DNA from: DASRHT01 sp035293765 | GTDB taxonomy: Bacteria > Chloroflexota > Ktedonobacteria > Ktedonobacterales > Ktedonobacteraceae | NCBI GenBank assembly: GCA_035293765.1 | Contig: DATGMF010000086.1 | Location: 44,699-108,698, forward strand | Reading direction: 5' to 3' | DNA length: 64,000 nucleotides | Part shown: positions 43,996 to 52,830 of the stretch, one piece after another | How the letters are laid out: every line of letters begins with the position of its first letter | Numbering within the stretch: the stretch's first letter is position 1 | Translations under genes and position numbers: made by a program | The notes under the pieces: generated by a model | What the model saw: only the letters and a program-made list of their open reading frames with translations | What the model was told of the DNA's origin: nothing | Databases searched by the model: none

Positions 43996-45153
43996 GTGTC
44001 CGACCTCTCACATGTACAACGTATCCGCGAGCAAATGCCTGTTACCACCTCGCACATTTATCTTAATACGGGCACATTTGGCCCTCTGCCTGCGTGTGTT
44101 ATTCAAGCGATGCAGGAGTGCGTGCAGCATGAATGGCAGAATGGACGCCTGGGCGCTGATGCGTTTCAGCGTATCTCGGATACTTATAACGCTGCTCGCG
44201 CTAGTGTAGCTCGCCTGCTCAATGCCGATGTTCAAGAGATTGCTCTGACCGATAATACTGGCGAGGGGATAAATATTATCAGCTTTGGCATCCCCTGGCA
44301 CGCAGGCGACGAGGTCATTACCACCAACCATGAGCATATTAGCGCGCTTGCTCCGCTGTACCAGATCCGCGACCGCTATGGCGTGACCATTCGCGTGGCA
44401 GACCTGGGTGCGCAGGCAGACCGTCCGGCGCTTGACGCGATCAGCGAACTGGTTACGCCGCGCACGCGCCTGATCGTTCTTTCGCATGTGACGTGGACCA
44501 CCGGGGCTGTGCTTGATATTCAGGCGGTTGGGCGTATGGGGCGCGAAAGAGGCATCCCCGTCCTGGTGGATGGCGCGCAGTCGGCAGGATCGGTCCCCAT
44601 TGATGTAAAAGCCCTCGATGTTGACTTCTATGCCATTCCTATGCAAAAGTGGCTTTGTGGTCCCGACGGCACAGGGGCCCTGTACGCGCGCCAGGATGCC
44701 CAACATCACGTCATCTCAACCTATGTGGGCTACTTCTCGATCAAGCACGAAGAGGGAGTAGAATGGGCTCTCAAAGAGGATGCGCAACGCTTTGAACTGG
44801 GAGGGCGTCAGACAGCTGCCATCACGGGACAGGCAGCTGTCTTGAACTGGTTGGAGGAGTTCGTCGGTCATCAGTGGCAGTTTCAGCGTATTTCGCACCT
44901 GAACGCTTATGCCTGTGAGGCGCTCAAGCAGCTTCCGACTGTCACTGTACTCACCCCCCGTCCAGGAGCCAGCGGCATCGTCACGTTTAAATTGGAGGGG
45001 CATGACGCTCAGGAGGTGGTGCAGCAGTTGAGGGAGAAGCATGCTATTTATATTCGTAGCATTCTATCTGCCGGAACGTTGCGCGTTTCGACCGGGTTCT
45101 ATAACACTGAGGAAGAGATTGATACGCTAGTGCGGGCGCTGGCGGAGCTCTAA
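43996..45153 (+). CDS. Class V aminotransferase-fold PLP enzyme (cysteine desulfurase / isopenicillin-N epimerase-like)
   Basis: A 385-aa PLP enzyme: IYLNTGTFGPLP at the N terminus, TDNTGEGINIISFGIPW, VDGAQSAGSVPID with the cofactor-binding Asp, and the Schiff-base lysine in IPMQKWLCGPDGTG. No desulfurase-type cysteine loop is evident, so a lyase or epimerase role is more likely than sulfur donation. GTG start 43996 with AAAAGGAG upstream. Distinct from the sulfurase-like protein at 15524. Confidence 0.88.
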   Translation: MSDLSHVQRIREQMPVTTSHIYLNTGTFGPLPACVIQAMQECVQHEWQNGRLGADAFQRISDTYNAARASVARLLNADVQEIALTDNTGEGINIISFGIPWHAGDEVITTNHEHISALAPLYQIRDRYGVTIRVADLGAQADRPALDAISELVTPRTRLIVLSHVTWTTGAVLDIQAVGRMGRERGIPVLVDGAQSAGSVPIDVKALDVDFYAIPMQKWLCGPDGTGALYARQDAQHHVISTYVGYFSIKHEEGVEWALKEDAQRFELGGRQTAAITGQAAVLNWLEEFVGHQWQFQRISHLNAYACEALKQLPTVTVLTPRPGASGIVTFKLEGHDAQEVVQQLREKHAIYIRSILSAGTLRVSTGFYNTEEEIDTLVRALAEL

Positions 45154-45314
45154 GAGGGTCTGTCATTTGTCGCATAACCTGGCTCTTGACCACCTCTGGT
45201 TGTACAAAAAGTCGCGCATGCTGAGGAGTGAACGGAGGATCATATAAGAAGGAGGAGGGGCATTGGTTCGCTCTCACAAGAGAAGGATGCCTCTGAAAGA
45301 CGGAGGTTGAGATG

Positions 45315-45339
45315 AAAAAAGCCCGCCTATATGGGCGGG
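45315..45339 (-). terminator. Terminator of the 5S rRNA gene
   Basis: On the minus strand, a GC-rich stem CCCGCCC / GGGCGGG-type hairpin is followed by six T, starting a few bases after the 5S 3' end. Confidence 0.85.
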
Positions 45340-45343
45340 TGAA

Positions 45344-45459
45344 ACGGCGACGTCCAATTTTCCCATGGGGCTACCCCCACAGTATCGTCGGAGCTGAAGA
45401 GCTTAACTGCCGTGTTCGGGATGGGAACGGGTGTCTCCTCTTCGCTATAGTCACCGGTT
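45344..45459 (-). rRNA. rrf: 5S ribosomal RNA
   Basis: Read on the minus strand, the sequence has the 5S landmarks: GGTGACTATAGCG at the 5' side, the conserved CCCGTTCCCATCCCGAACAC, GGCAGTTAAGC and the GTGGGGGTAGCCCCATGGGA arm. The 5' and 3' ends pair (CGGTGAC with GTCGCCG). About 116 nt. It is solitary: no 23S sequence lies upstream. Confidence 0.95.
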
Positions 45460-45496
45460 CACCTGCACATACAGGCGGGTCTTCCAACGCCACTCA

Positions 45497-45525
45497 TATT
45501 ACTACGGCGTTTCGAGTTTGTCAAG
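45497..45525 (-). promoter_or_regulatory. Promoter of the 5S rRNA gene
   Basis: On the minus strand: consensus -35 TTGACA (45525-45520), 17-base spacer, -10 TAATAT (45502-45497). The predicted start is about 30 bases before the 5S. The -35 overlaps the stop codon of the gene upstream. Confidence 0.82.
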
Positions 45526-45805
45526 CGTTTTTTTCTGATGTTTCAGAAGATTGTTGATAGGCGTAACGCAGATCTTCGGGAATCTCGAAGTGCAGGGTGG
45601 TGGTACAAAATTCTTTCCACTCCGGGGTCACCGTATCGAAGATGACACCTTTCTCCTGCACAGGGCTTCTTACGACGACGAAGTCGTCCCACACATAACA
45701 GATACTGTCGTCAGAGAGCTCTTCCTCGTTTTCCTCCCGCTTTTCGCTCCACTCGCTAAACTGACGCAGGTCCCCCAGTTTGTAAGCCTTACAATAATGA
45801 CGCAT
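45521..45805 (-). CDS. Hypothetical protein (94 aa) downstream of an MbtH gene
   Basis: A 94-aa acidic protein: MRHYCKAYKLGDLRQFSEWSEK, then a Trp/Asp strand segment ICYVWDDFVVVRSP and TPEWKEFC. No family recognised. The ATG has GAGGAGA at 5 bases spacing. It follows the MbtH gene by 19 bases on the same strand, so the two form a pair. Its 3' end overlaps the -35 of the 5S promoter. Confidence 0.7.
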   Translation of the reverse strand: MRHYCKAYKLGDLRQFSEWSEKREENEEELSDDSICYVWDDFVVVRSPVQEKGVIFDTVTPEWKEFCTTTLHFEIPEDLRYAYQQSSETSEKNA

Positions 45806-45824
45806 GGCATCTCCTCATAAACAG

Positions 45825-46067
45825 CTAATTGCCAGAGTTTGTTTGCTCTTTGCGAGCTGCTTCCTCCATTTGTTTGCGCAAGCTGAGAGGTCGCATGTCC
45901 GTCCATACCTCTTTGATATAGGCCAGGCACTCGTCTTTGGGTCCGCTTTTCCCTGCGTCTCTCCAGCCAAGTGGGTTCTCGCGGTCGGCGGGCCAGATGG
46001 AGTATTGTTCCTCATGATTCAGGACAACTTTGTAGATTGTTTTATCTTCCTGTTCATCCCTGGACAT
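45825..46067 (-). CDS. MbtH family protein
   Basis: An 80-aa MbtH-like protein. YKVVLNHEEQYSIWPADREN, LGWRDAGKSGPKDECLAYI and WTDMRPLSLRKQM carry the family's invariant Trp residues and the NHEEQYSIWP motif. MbtH proteins bind and activate adenylation domains of nonribosomal peptide synthetases, but no NRPS is in the window. ATG 46067 is preferred because GGAGGAG precedes it; ATG 46088 has no site. Confidence 0.92.
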   Translation of the reverse strand: MSRDEQEDKTIYKVVLNHEEQYSIWPADRENPLGWRDAGKSGPKDECLAYIKEVWTDMRPLSLRKQMEEAARKEQTNSGN

Positions 46068-46182
46068 TGTGTTTTTCTCCTCCAACATAGAAAATATTGG
46101 GTACTACATTTGGGTTTTCTCCGCTGAAAATATTAATATGTTCGTCCCCGCTTGTCAAGTGTATTTTTTCCTCTGGCAGCCT

Positions 46183-49100
46183 TCAACGGTCTCCTGCAAC
46201 TACTTCCTCCAGGCGAATTGAGAGAAGGCGCGAGACGCTATCCCGCATAGAAACTCCATAAATGACCTGAGCTGCCGTCATCGTCACGCGGTTATGGGTG
46301 ATGACGATAAACTGGGTGCGCTGAGCCAGCCGCTTCAGGATGTCGCAGAACCGCGTGACATTCGATTCGTCCAGTGCCGCATCGACTTCATCGAGTAAGC
46401 AAAACGGCGGCGGGTTGATCTCCAGCAAGGAAAAGAGCAAAGCAGCCGAGACGAGCGCGCGCTCCCCTCCCGAGAGCAAGGAAAGGTCCTGAACTTTTTT
46501 TCCCGGCGGCTGCACAATGACCTCTATCCCAGAAGGCATGCTTGAGGGAGCCGGTGAATCGTCATCTCCATTCTTTGCGGCGATTAACTCCAGTCGGGCA
46601 TTGCCACCGTTGAAAAGCGTGGTGAAGTGTTCACGGAAGCGAGCGTTCACAGCCTGGAAGGTTACTTCGAACTGGCGAGCCATCGTTGCATCAAGCTGCC
46701 CGATGATCGTGCGCAGGTGGAGCGCGGCCTGCTCCATGTCGGCGATCTGTGTGGAGAGGAATTCGTAACGGGTTCGTGTCTCCTCATATAGCTGGGGGGC
46801 GTTGCTATCACATCCACCCATCGCTTTCAGCCGACCGCGCAGGTTGTCAACACGCCGCCGATAACGCCGCAACTCTCCCTCTTCTTCCTCAGAGAGTTCC
46901 CCCGCCTCGTCAGTTGATGCCACCTGGCTATTCCCGTTTACCGCTCCCGCTTCGGCAGAGACTTCCAGCCGGGTGATATGGCCTGGTAGCTCTGCGGGGT
47001 CCTCTATCTCCATCTCTTCGCGTAACTGTTCCAGCAGGGCTTCGACGGCATCACGCGCCTTCTGGCTCTCCAGAAGATAGCGGCGATAGAGCCCCTCCAA
47101 CTCGGTCAGCGTCTGCTGTGTTTGTATGCGCTGCTGCTCCAGGGTCATGATTTGCCGATCCACTTCACCAAGCTGAGCTTCGATGAGGCGTACTTCACCG
47201 GCCAGGTTTTGCGACTGCTCTCGCCCCCCTGCCAGTTCGGTCTGGTGCTGCGTTAGTGTCTCCTGAAGCCATTGTTTGCGCTGCTCATTTTCTTTCAGGC
47301 GCGCTACCTGCTGCTCGACCTGGCCCTTTACGTCCTGGATTTGTACATGCAGCGATGCCAGTTGCTGGCGCAGGGATTTGGCCTCCTGTCTCTTCACGGC
47401 GAGAGCTGTTCGTGCCCTCCCTAGCTCGTCTTGCTGGCGACGATAGGTGAGAGCCCGCTCTTCCATTTCCTGCTGCAATTCCTCGACCAGGCCCGTTATT
47501 TCTCGCTGCGTTTTTTCGTGTGCTTGCACGCGCTCCTGTGCGGCCTGGACCTCTTGCTCCAGGCCCGCGACTTCTGAGGCCAGCTGTTGCTCGATGGAGA
47601 CGGCCATCCGTATCTCTGTTTGCAGACGTTCCTGCTCACGTTGAGATGTGCCGATCACCTTGTTTAGCTCGTTGAGACGCGCTGTTATCTTCTGAAGCTC
47701 TTTATCGAGTGCTGCTTGTTCGGCACGTCGCCGCTCCTGCTCACGTTGCACCGCGCTATACATGCCATTCAACTGGTCGATCAGGGTTTGATGCTGCTCC
47801 AGTTGCTGTGGTAGTTCGCGTAGCTCGCGTTCATATGCGAGCAGCCCCTGTTGTTGGCCGTCCTTGCCTGTTCCGCCGGTCAGCCAGCCGTCCACATGGA
47901 GCACCTCCCCGTCAAGGGTAACGACCATGACAAAGGGAAGATCGTTGTCGGAGGAAAGGCTGAGCGGGATGGCCCAGGCAAGCAATTCTCGCGCTGCTTC
48001 CAGATCGCGTACAATGACAATGCCATGCAATATCCTGCGAAACAGTGCTTTGTAACGTGATTCGCATTGAATCTGCTGCCAGGCAAAGCCGGCAGTGCGG
48101 CTCTGCAAGGATGGTCTTTCCGCAAGGAAGCGGCGTAGCACGTCTTCCTCAACCTGTCCCTGAATGGCGCTGATCTCTACGGTTCTCTCATCTTCGCCTT
48201 CCCGTTCTACCCATACCACCATTGCTTTACCAGTCCGTGCATTCTTGAGATATTCCAGACACTGACGGGCATCATCCAGCGTGCGCACGACCACAGCCTG
48301 CATATAGGAGCCGAGAGCCGCCTCCAGCGCGATCTCCATGCCAGCAGGTACCACACCCAACTGAGGAACCGGTCCTATCAGCCCGCTGAATTTGCCAGCC
48401 GGAGCGCGTAGAAGCGTGCGTACGCCATCGCTATATCCGCTCATGCTCTGGCGCCAGTTCTTGAGCATGGTTAGGCGGTCCGCAATGGTGCGCCGTTGCC
48501 GCTCCGATTCGGCGAGGGTGGATTTAAGGCGCTCCATCTCTTGCTGAGCATCGGTGATAGTACGGGCCAGCGCCTGCCTGCTCTGTGCCACCTGCTGCTC
48601 CTCGTTGCGAGCTATTGTTAGTTGCGCTTTCTCTTCGACGAGGCGTGTCTCCAGAGTACGTAATGCTTGCTGAGATTGGGCGATAGTATCGCGTCTCGCT
48701 GCCAGGGTGCGGTTGCGCTCGCCCAGTTGCTTTTGCAACCGCCCCAGTTCCGTCTGGCTGGAGCCCAGGCGCGCCTGCACCTGTACAAGATCATTCTGAG
48801 CACTACGGAAGCGGCGCTCATCCATTTCATAATCTTTTTGGGCTGTATTGACGCGCGTCTCCAACTCGGCCAGGGCGGCGGAAGCTGTGTCTAGCCCCTC
48901 GTCGGCGAGATCGCACTGCTCCTCAAGGTCTATTGCCTGCTTCTGTAAAGCGATCAAACGTTCTCGCAGGCGTCGCTCTTCCTGTTGAAGGTCGCCGCGC
49001 TGTCGCTCCAGGCCAACGATCCTTTCCTCATTGACTGCCAGATCGCGTTCCAGCTTCTGCACTACCTCATTTGCCTCTGCGGATGCTTTGCGCGCTGCGT

Positions 49101-49950
49101 GTATCCGCTCCTGCGTTTGCTGGCGCCTTGTGCGCAGGATGTTCCCCTGTTCTTCGATCTCTCGCAGCGCCAGCTCTACCTGGCGCACCTTCTGTTCCTG
49201 TTCCCGCTCGGCTCGTTCAGCTCGCTCGCTATTGGTGCGCAGACGGCGCCATTGCAGCGCGTACCAGGCTGTTAGCACCTCTTGCAGTTCGCTGTTGAGT
49301 TGCCCATACTCGACGGCACGACGAGCCTGCTCGGCAAGGGGAGCCAACCGTGGCTCGATCTCGCCTACGATATCGCGCAAACGTTCCAGATTCTGCTCGG
49401 TCTGGCGCAGGCGATTCTCGGCATCGGCCCGTTGCACCTGATAAGGACGAATGCCCGCTGCATCCTCGAAAAGCCCGCGCCGCTCTTCGGGGCGTAGACT
49501 CAAGGCCGCATCTATTAACCCTTGCCCGACCACCGTATAAGAATCATGTCCGATGCGCGCCTGGGCCAGCAGGAGTAGGACGTCTTTGAGCCGCACTTTT
49601 TGCTTATTAATGAGGTATTCATTTTCGCCTGAACGATAGCTGCGTCGTGCCACCGTAATTTCGCTATATTCGGATGGCACCCAACCAGTACTATTGTCGA
49701 GTGTCAGCGAGACCTCTGCCATGCCCAATGGGGATCGTCCGTGTCCCCCTACAAAGATGATGTCGTCGCTTTTCTTTCCCCGCAGTTGACGCATGCTCTG
49801 CTCACCCAGCACCCAGCGCATTGCATCCGCTACATTTGACTTGCCAGCCCCATTTGGGCCAACGACAGCCGTAATGCCCGGGCTAAACTCCAGCAGTGTA
49901 CGTGAAGCAAAACTCTTAAAACCGAGCATTTCCAACCGTTTGAGATACAC
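46183..49950 (-). CDS. smc: Chromosome segregation protein SMC
   Basis: A 1255-aa SMC ATPase: N-terminal Walker A GPNGAGKSNV (31-40), long coiled coils, a hinge around 510-690 (GLIGPVPQLGVVPAGMEIALEAALGSYM), a second coiled coil and a C-terminal head with LLSGGERALVSAALL and Walker B FCLLDEVDAALD. Length is slightly above the typical 1150-1200 residues. GTG start at 49950 with GGGAG 11 bases upstream. ScpA/ScpB are not nearby. Confidence 0.96.
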   Translation of the reverse strand: MYLKRLEMLGFKSFASRTLLEFSPGITAVVGPNGAGKSNVADAMRWVLGEQSMRQLRGKKSDDIIFVGGHGRSPLGMAEVSLTLDNSTGWVPSEYSEITVARRSYRSGENEYLINKQKVRLKDVLLLLAQARIGHDSYTVVGQGLIDAALSLRPEERRGLFEDAAGIRPYQVQRADAENRLRQTEQNLERLRDIVGEIEPRLAPLAEQARRAVEYGQLNSELQEVLTAWYALQWRRLRTNSERAERAEREQEQKVRQVELALREIEEQGNILRTRRQQTQERIHAARKASAEANEVVQKLERDLAVNEERIVGLERQRGDLQQEERRLRERLIALQKQAIDLEEQCDLADEGLDTASAALAELETRVNTAQKDYEMDERRFRSAQNDLVQVQARLGSSQTELGRLQKQLGERNRTLAARRDTIAQSQQALRTLETRLVEEKAQLTIARNEEQQVAQSRQALARTITDAQQEMERLKSTLAESERQRRTIADRLTMLKNWRQSMSGYSDGVRTLLRAPAGKFSGLIGPVPQLGVVPAGMEIALEAALGSYMQAVVVRTLDDARQCLEYLKNARTGKAMVVWVEREGEDERTVEISAIQGQVEEDVLRRFLAERPSLQSRTAGFAWQQIQCESRYKALFRRILHGIVIVRDLEAARELLAWAIPLSLSSDNDLPFVMVVTLDGEVLHVDGWLTGGTGKDGQQQGLLAYERELRELPQQLEQHQTLIDQLNGMYSAVQREQERRRAEQAALDKELQKITARLNELNKVIGTSQREQERLQTEIRMAVSIEQQLASEVAGLEQEVQAAQERVQAHEKTQREITGLVEELQQEMEERALTYRRQQDELGRARTALAVKRQEAKSLRQQLASLHVQIQDVKGQVEQQVARLKENEQRKQWLQETLTQHQTELAGGREQSQNLAGEVRLIEAQLGEVDRQIMTLEQQRIQTQQTLTELEGLYRRYLLESQKARDAVEALLEQLREEMEIEDPAELPGHITRLEVSAEAGAVNGNSQVASTDEAGELSEEEEGELRRYRRRVDNLRGRLKAMGGCDSNAPQLYEETRTRYEFLSTQIADMEQAALHLRTIIGQLDATMARQFEVTFQAVNARFREHFTTLFNGGNARLELIAAKNGDDDSPAPSSMPSGIEVIVQPPGKKVQDLSLLSGGERALVSAALLFSLLEINPPPFCLLDEVDAALDESNVTRFCDILKRLAQRTQFIVITHNRVTMTAAQVIYGVSMRDSVSRLLSIRLEEVVAGDR

Positions 49951-50177
49951 TGTTCGCCCAGCTCCCTATCGATAGCATGAAAAGCAAGCATACTCTTGTG
50001 CTTGTTTAAATATTCCTGTAATATGTGTCCTGGTGGACGTTTACAATACGAGACGTTTGTAAAACCGATCATACCATAGCGGGGTATCTGCGTCGAGTAG
50101 GTTCGGGGGCAGAATGGGAAAATTGAATGGATCATAGTTTTGGAATCGTATGCTGCTAAACGATGGAAAGGATCACT

Positions 50178-50936
50178 ATGCGTCGGCCACCTGCATTTCG
50201 CACATTGATTATCCTGGGAGCGTTGGGGATCATTGGCGGGCTTATCCTGGGATTTACCTCACACACCGTCACTTATCAGAGTGTTGGGCAGAGTACCATT
50301 GCCCATTTTTTATCATCATCAAGTAGCAATACTGGGTATTTCCAGATGGAAGGGAGTTCCACGCTTTACATTATCAATGAGAACGATTTTACTCCGGTGA
50401 TCAATGGAACTCAGACCTTCGTGAATGGCGATGTCATCTCGTTTGTCTATCAACCTGATGACACCACCGATATCGATATAACCTCTACCATAGGCACCCA
50501 CTTGCAAGGTACTGCGTACAGAATCGTCCAGATCACCTCGAATAATGGCGGTCAGCAGCAGGTTTACACGACGCCAGCTTACAGTCAGCATCCGCAGGGG
50601 TACTACCAGAGTAACTGGGTTGCAGGCATTGGCATCGCCGTCCTCGGCTTGCTCTTGTTCATCGGGGCGTTCTTCGTTAAAGCCAGGCCTCAGCCCGGCT
50701 TTAGCATCTCTCCTGCTGGCGCTATGGGAGGCGTGCCTCCTGCCAATCCTTATCAGCAACCATACCCAAACGGTGGACCCTACCAGCAGCCACCTAATCC
50801 CTATGCTCAACCACAATACGGGGGGCAACAGCCAACACAGTACGCTCAACCGCCCTATCAGCCACCACCCGACCCCTATGCTCAGCCACCATACCAGCAA
50901 CCACCTAACCCGTATAACTATCCCCCGCAAAACTAG
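50178..50936 (+). CDS. Hypothetical membrane protein with Pro/Gln/Tyr-rich C terminus
   Basis: A 252-aa protein with an N-terminal hydrophobic segment (TLIILGALGIIGGLILGFT, residues 8-27), an extracytoplasmic domain of about 120 residues rich in Ser/Thr/Asn, a second transmembrane segment (WVAGIGIAVLGLLLFIGAFFV) and a 75-residue Pro/Tyr/Gln tail with repeated NPYxQP-like units. No family recognised. ATG 50178 has AAAGGA at proper spacing; ATG 50163 does not. Confidence 0.75.
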   Translation: MRRPPAFRTLIILGALGIIGGLILGFTSHTVTYQSVGQSTIAHFLSSSSSNTGYFQMEGSSTLYIINENDFTPVINGTQTFVNGDVISFVYQPDDTTDIDITSTIGTHLQGTAYRIVQITSNNGGQQQVYTTPAYSQHPQGYYQSNWVAGIGIAVLGLLLFIGAFFVKARPQPGFSISPAGAMGGVPPANPYQQPYPNGGPYQQPPNPYAQPQYGGQQPTQYAQPPYQPPPDPYAQPPYQQPPNPYNYPPQN

Positions 50937-50946
50937 CAATCAGGCA

Positions 50947-50967
50947 GGGCAGGCGTAATGCCTGCCC
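50947..50967 (+). terminator. Hairpin after the tail-rich membrane protein
   Basis: An 8-bp stem, GGGCAGGC / GCCTGCCC, 5-base loop, followed by GTGATTTTC. Confidence 0.65.
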
Positions 50968-51169
50968 GTGATTTTCTGATGTATGCTCCCCTTGACAAAA
51001 GTTGTCTGTTCTGGGACAATCACACTAATTATCCTATCATGCAGCAAGTGTGCTGAAAATTTTTGAACCGGTGAGTTGCCTAATCAATCATTGCTTTTCT
51101 GTTTCATGTTTGTTTGCTCCCAGTATTACATGATTTTTGATCACAAAAGCTTTGCCAGGGGTGATTTAT

Positions 51170-51379
51170 ATGACCCAGAACTCATCTAATGTGCCAAAAC
51201 AGCCGACTCTAAAATTAGCTCGTCTCATCTCTTTTGTTGGCTTACTGCTGCTTTTCCTGGTCGCTAATCAGCCATTCAACCTTGCCGCGACCCTCGTCTT
51301 TGTAGTTAGCCTTGTTGGCTGTGGACTTGTATCAGCCAATTGTTCAGTAGGTGGACAAACTCGATACCTGGCTTTATAA
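51170..51379 (+). CDS. Small hypothetical membrane protein, N-terminal part
   Basis: A 69-aa protein with two hydrophobic segments (LISFVGLLLLFLVA; LAATLVFVVSLVGCGLV). ATG 51170 follows AGGGGTGA. It overlaps the next frame by 29 bases; the pair may be one gene broken by a frameshift. Confidence 0.45.
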   Translation: MTQNSSNVPKQPTLKLARLISFVGLLLLFLVANQPFNLAATLVFVVSLVGCGLVSANCSVGGQTRYLAL

Positions 51380-51683
51380 AGGGCTGCGGCTAGCCAGGTG
51401 GCTCTGTAAAAAGTTACAGCCGATCATAACATTTCTTTTTAAACCTGCCGTCAGAGCAATAAAATATATCCGTCAGCATTGGGGACGCATTTATAATGTG
51501 ATTGTCACTTCTGTTCTCATCTGTCTCGTCGTCTTTCTTATTTTTCAACGTTTTTTTCAAAATGCTATTGCCGCTGCGGGAGACTTCACTTTTAGTCAGG
51601 CAGCAAAAAATGCGCTCGATATTCTAAAAACATGGCAACAGTCGATCCCTATCGTTTCGCTTGTTTTCTGTCTGGCGATATAG
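51351..51683 (+). CDS. Small hypothetical membrane protein, possible continuation of the preceding frame
   Basis: A 110-aa frame starting at GTG 51351 without a good ribosome site, with a basic amphipathic N terminus (YKGLRLARWLCKKLQ) and hydrophobic segments (IVTSVLICLVVFLIF; IPIVSLVFCLAI). It could be the C-terminal half of the 51170 gene after a frameshift near 51350-51380. No family recognised. It converges on the formyltransferase gene with 2 bases between stops. Confidence 0.45.
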   Translation: MDKLDTWLYKGLRLARWLCKKLQPIITFLFKPAVRAIKYIRQHWGRIYNVIVTSVLICLVVFLIFQRFFQNAIAAAGDFTFSQAAKNALDILKTWQQSIPIVSLVFCLAI

Positions 51684-51685
51684 TG

Positions 51686-52678
51686 TCAATCCAAGAACCC
51701 AGAATGTGTGCTCTTTACTCGCACCATTCCCGCTTTGCAGTTCACCTCTAGCACGGAATCTGCGCTTTTTGGACTGTCGATCTGCTTATTTTTGTTGTGC
51801 CTGGATTTTGTAGTCTCTTGACTATAAGAAATGTCGTTCTGAACCATTAAAGGCTGACTATCTACGATTAGCGTTACCGGCCCTCCCCACTCGCTGATGC
51901 CACGAACGAAATTGTAGAGATGGCGTGCATCCCATTCTTCGGGATGGACGATAAAGTCGTTGTCGGTGGGAAAGGAATGATAGCTGCTTCTGGATTCGTC
52001 CTGCGGGATGCGCCTGACAGTTCCCTGCGAGAGCGCCCGAACGGTGCGAGTCAGTAACGCTCCTCCGCGCTTAGCACAGAGCTGCTCTAATTGCCTATAG
52101 CGTATACCATCGGGTACGGCTATCTCCTCTTGCGCGAGGATGTCTCCGCCATCCATTTTTTCGCTGACGAGGTGAATGGTTACGCCGGTCATTTGATGGC
52201 CCTCCCGAAATGTCCAGAAGAGCGGGACAGGGCCGCGATTGGCCGGTAGAAGCGATGGATGCACGTTCAGACAGCCCAGACGAGGAAGGTCTCTTATCAC
52301 AGGAGGAATTAGCAAAGAGAAGCAGGCAACGCAGAGCACATCGGGCTGATAATCAATCAGGATACGAACTGTTTCGGTATCTGAGAGCGACGCAACCTCG
52401 TAGAGAGGTATTCCCCGCCTCCAGGCCAGTTCCATGATAGACTCTTGTAACGAAGTACGTATCAGTGGCAAAGTGGCATGTGCAATATGAGGAGGCTCCA
52501 GGATCTGTATATGGCTATAAGAAGTTCCAGGGGCAGGAATAACTACGGCGCAGACTTCAATGCCGTCTTCCAGCAGCGCTGACAGAACTGGCAAGGAGAA
52601 GTTTCCTGGCATGCCAAAAAAGAGGATGCGCGGCAACCGCGCCTTCGATTGTGTATTTGACACGGAAGATTGCATCAT
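51686..52678 (-). CDS. Formyltransferase-family protein (Fmt-like)
   Basis: A 330-aa protein of the methionyl-tRNA formyltransferase fold: the N-terminal Rossmann RILFFGMPGNFSLPVLSALLE, the catalytic LNVHPSLLPANRGPVP (Asn and His) and MDGGDIL (Asp) are in place. The C-terminal OB-like domain is shorter and ends with a charged Ser/Lys-rich region, and the typical SLLPxxRGAAP reads SLLPANRGPVP. It may be a sugar- or peptide-formyltransferase rather than true Fmt. ATG 52678 is chosen; TTG 52690 is a longer alternative and neither has a strong site. Confidence 0.78.
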   Translation of the reverse strand: MMQSSVSNTQSKARLPRILFFGMPGNFSLPVLSALLEDGIEVCAVVIPAPGTSYSHIQILEPPHIAHATLPLIRTSLQESIMELAWRRGIPLYEVASLSDTETVRILIDYQPDVLCVACFSLLIPPVIRDLPRLGCLNVHPSLLPANRGPVPLFWTFREGHQMTGVTIHLVSEKMDGGDILAQEEIAVPDGIRYRQLEQLCAKRGGALLTRTVRALSQGTVRRIPQDESRSSYHSFPTDNDFIVHPEEWDARHLYNFVRGISEWGGPVTLIVDSQPLMVQNDISYSQETTKSRHNKNKQIDSPKSADSVLEVNCKAGMVRVKSTHSGFLD

Positions 52679-52735
52679 GTAGGATCTCAATAAGATTATA
52701 GCAATCTCAAATTACTTCGATCCCGCGCTCTAACG

Positions 52736-52800
52736 CTCCCACGATGAATCGGGGAGCTACTGCGGTAGCTGGGCAGAGGCCAGCCCTGCCCCTACGGAGC
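52736..52800. repeat. Dispersed repeat upstream of the double YggX gene
   Basis: 52736-52760 is the exact inverse of 25491-25515. It is followed by GGTAGCTGGGCAGAGG and closes with GCCCTGCCCCTACGG, an inverted GTAGGGGC end. Confidence 0.8.
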
Positions 52801-52830
52801 GCGGAACGATTCAAATTAGGAGTCTCTATC

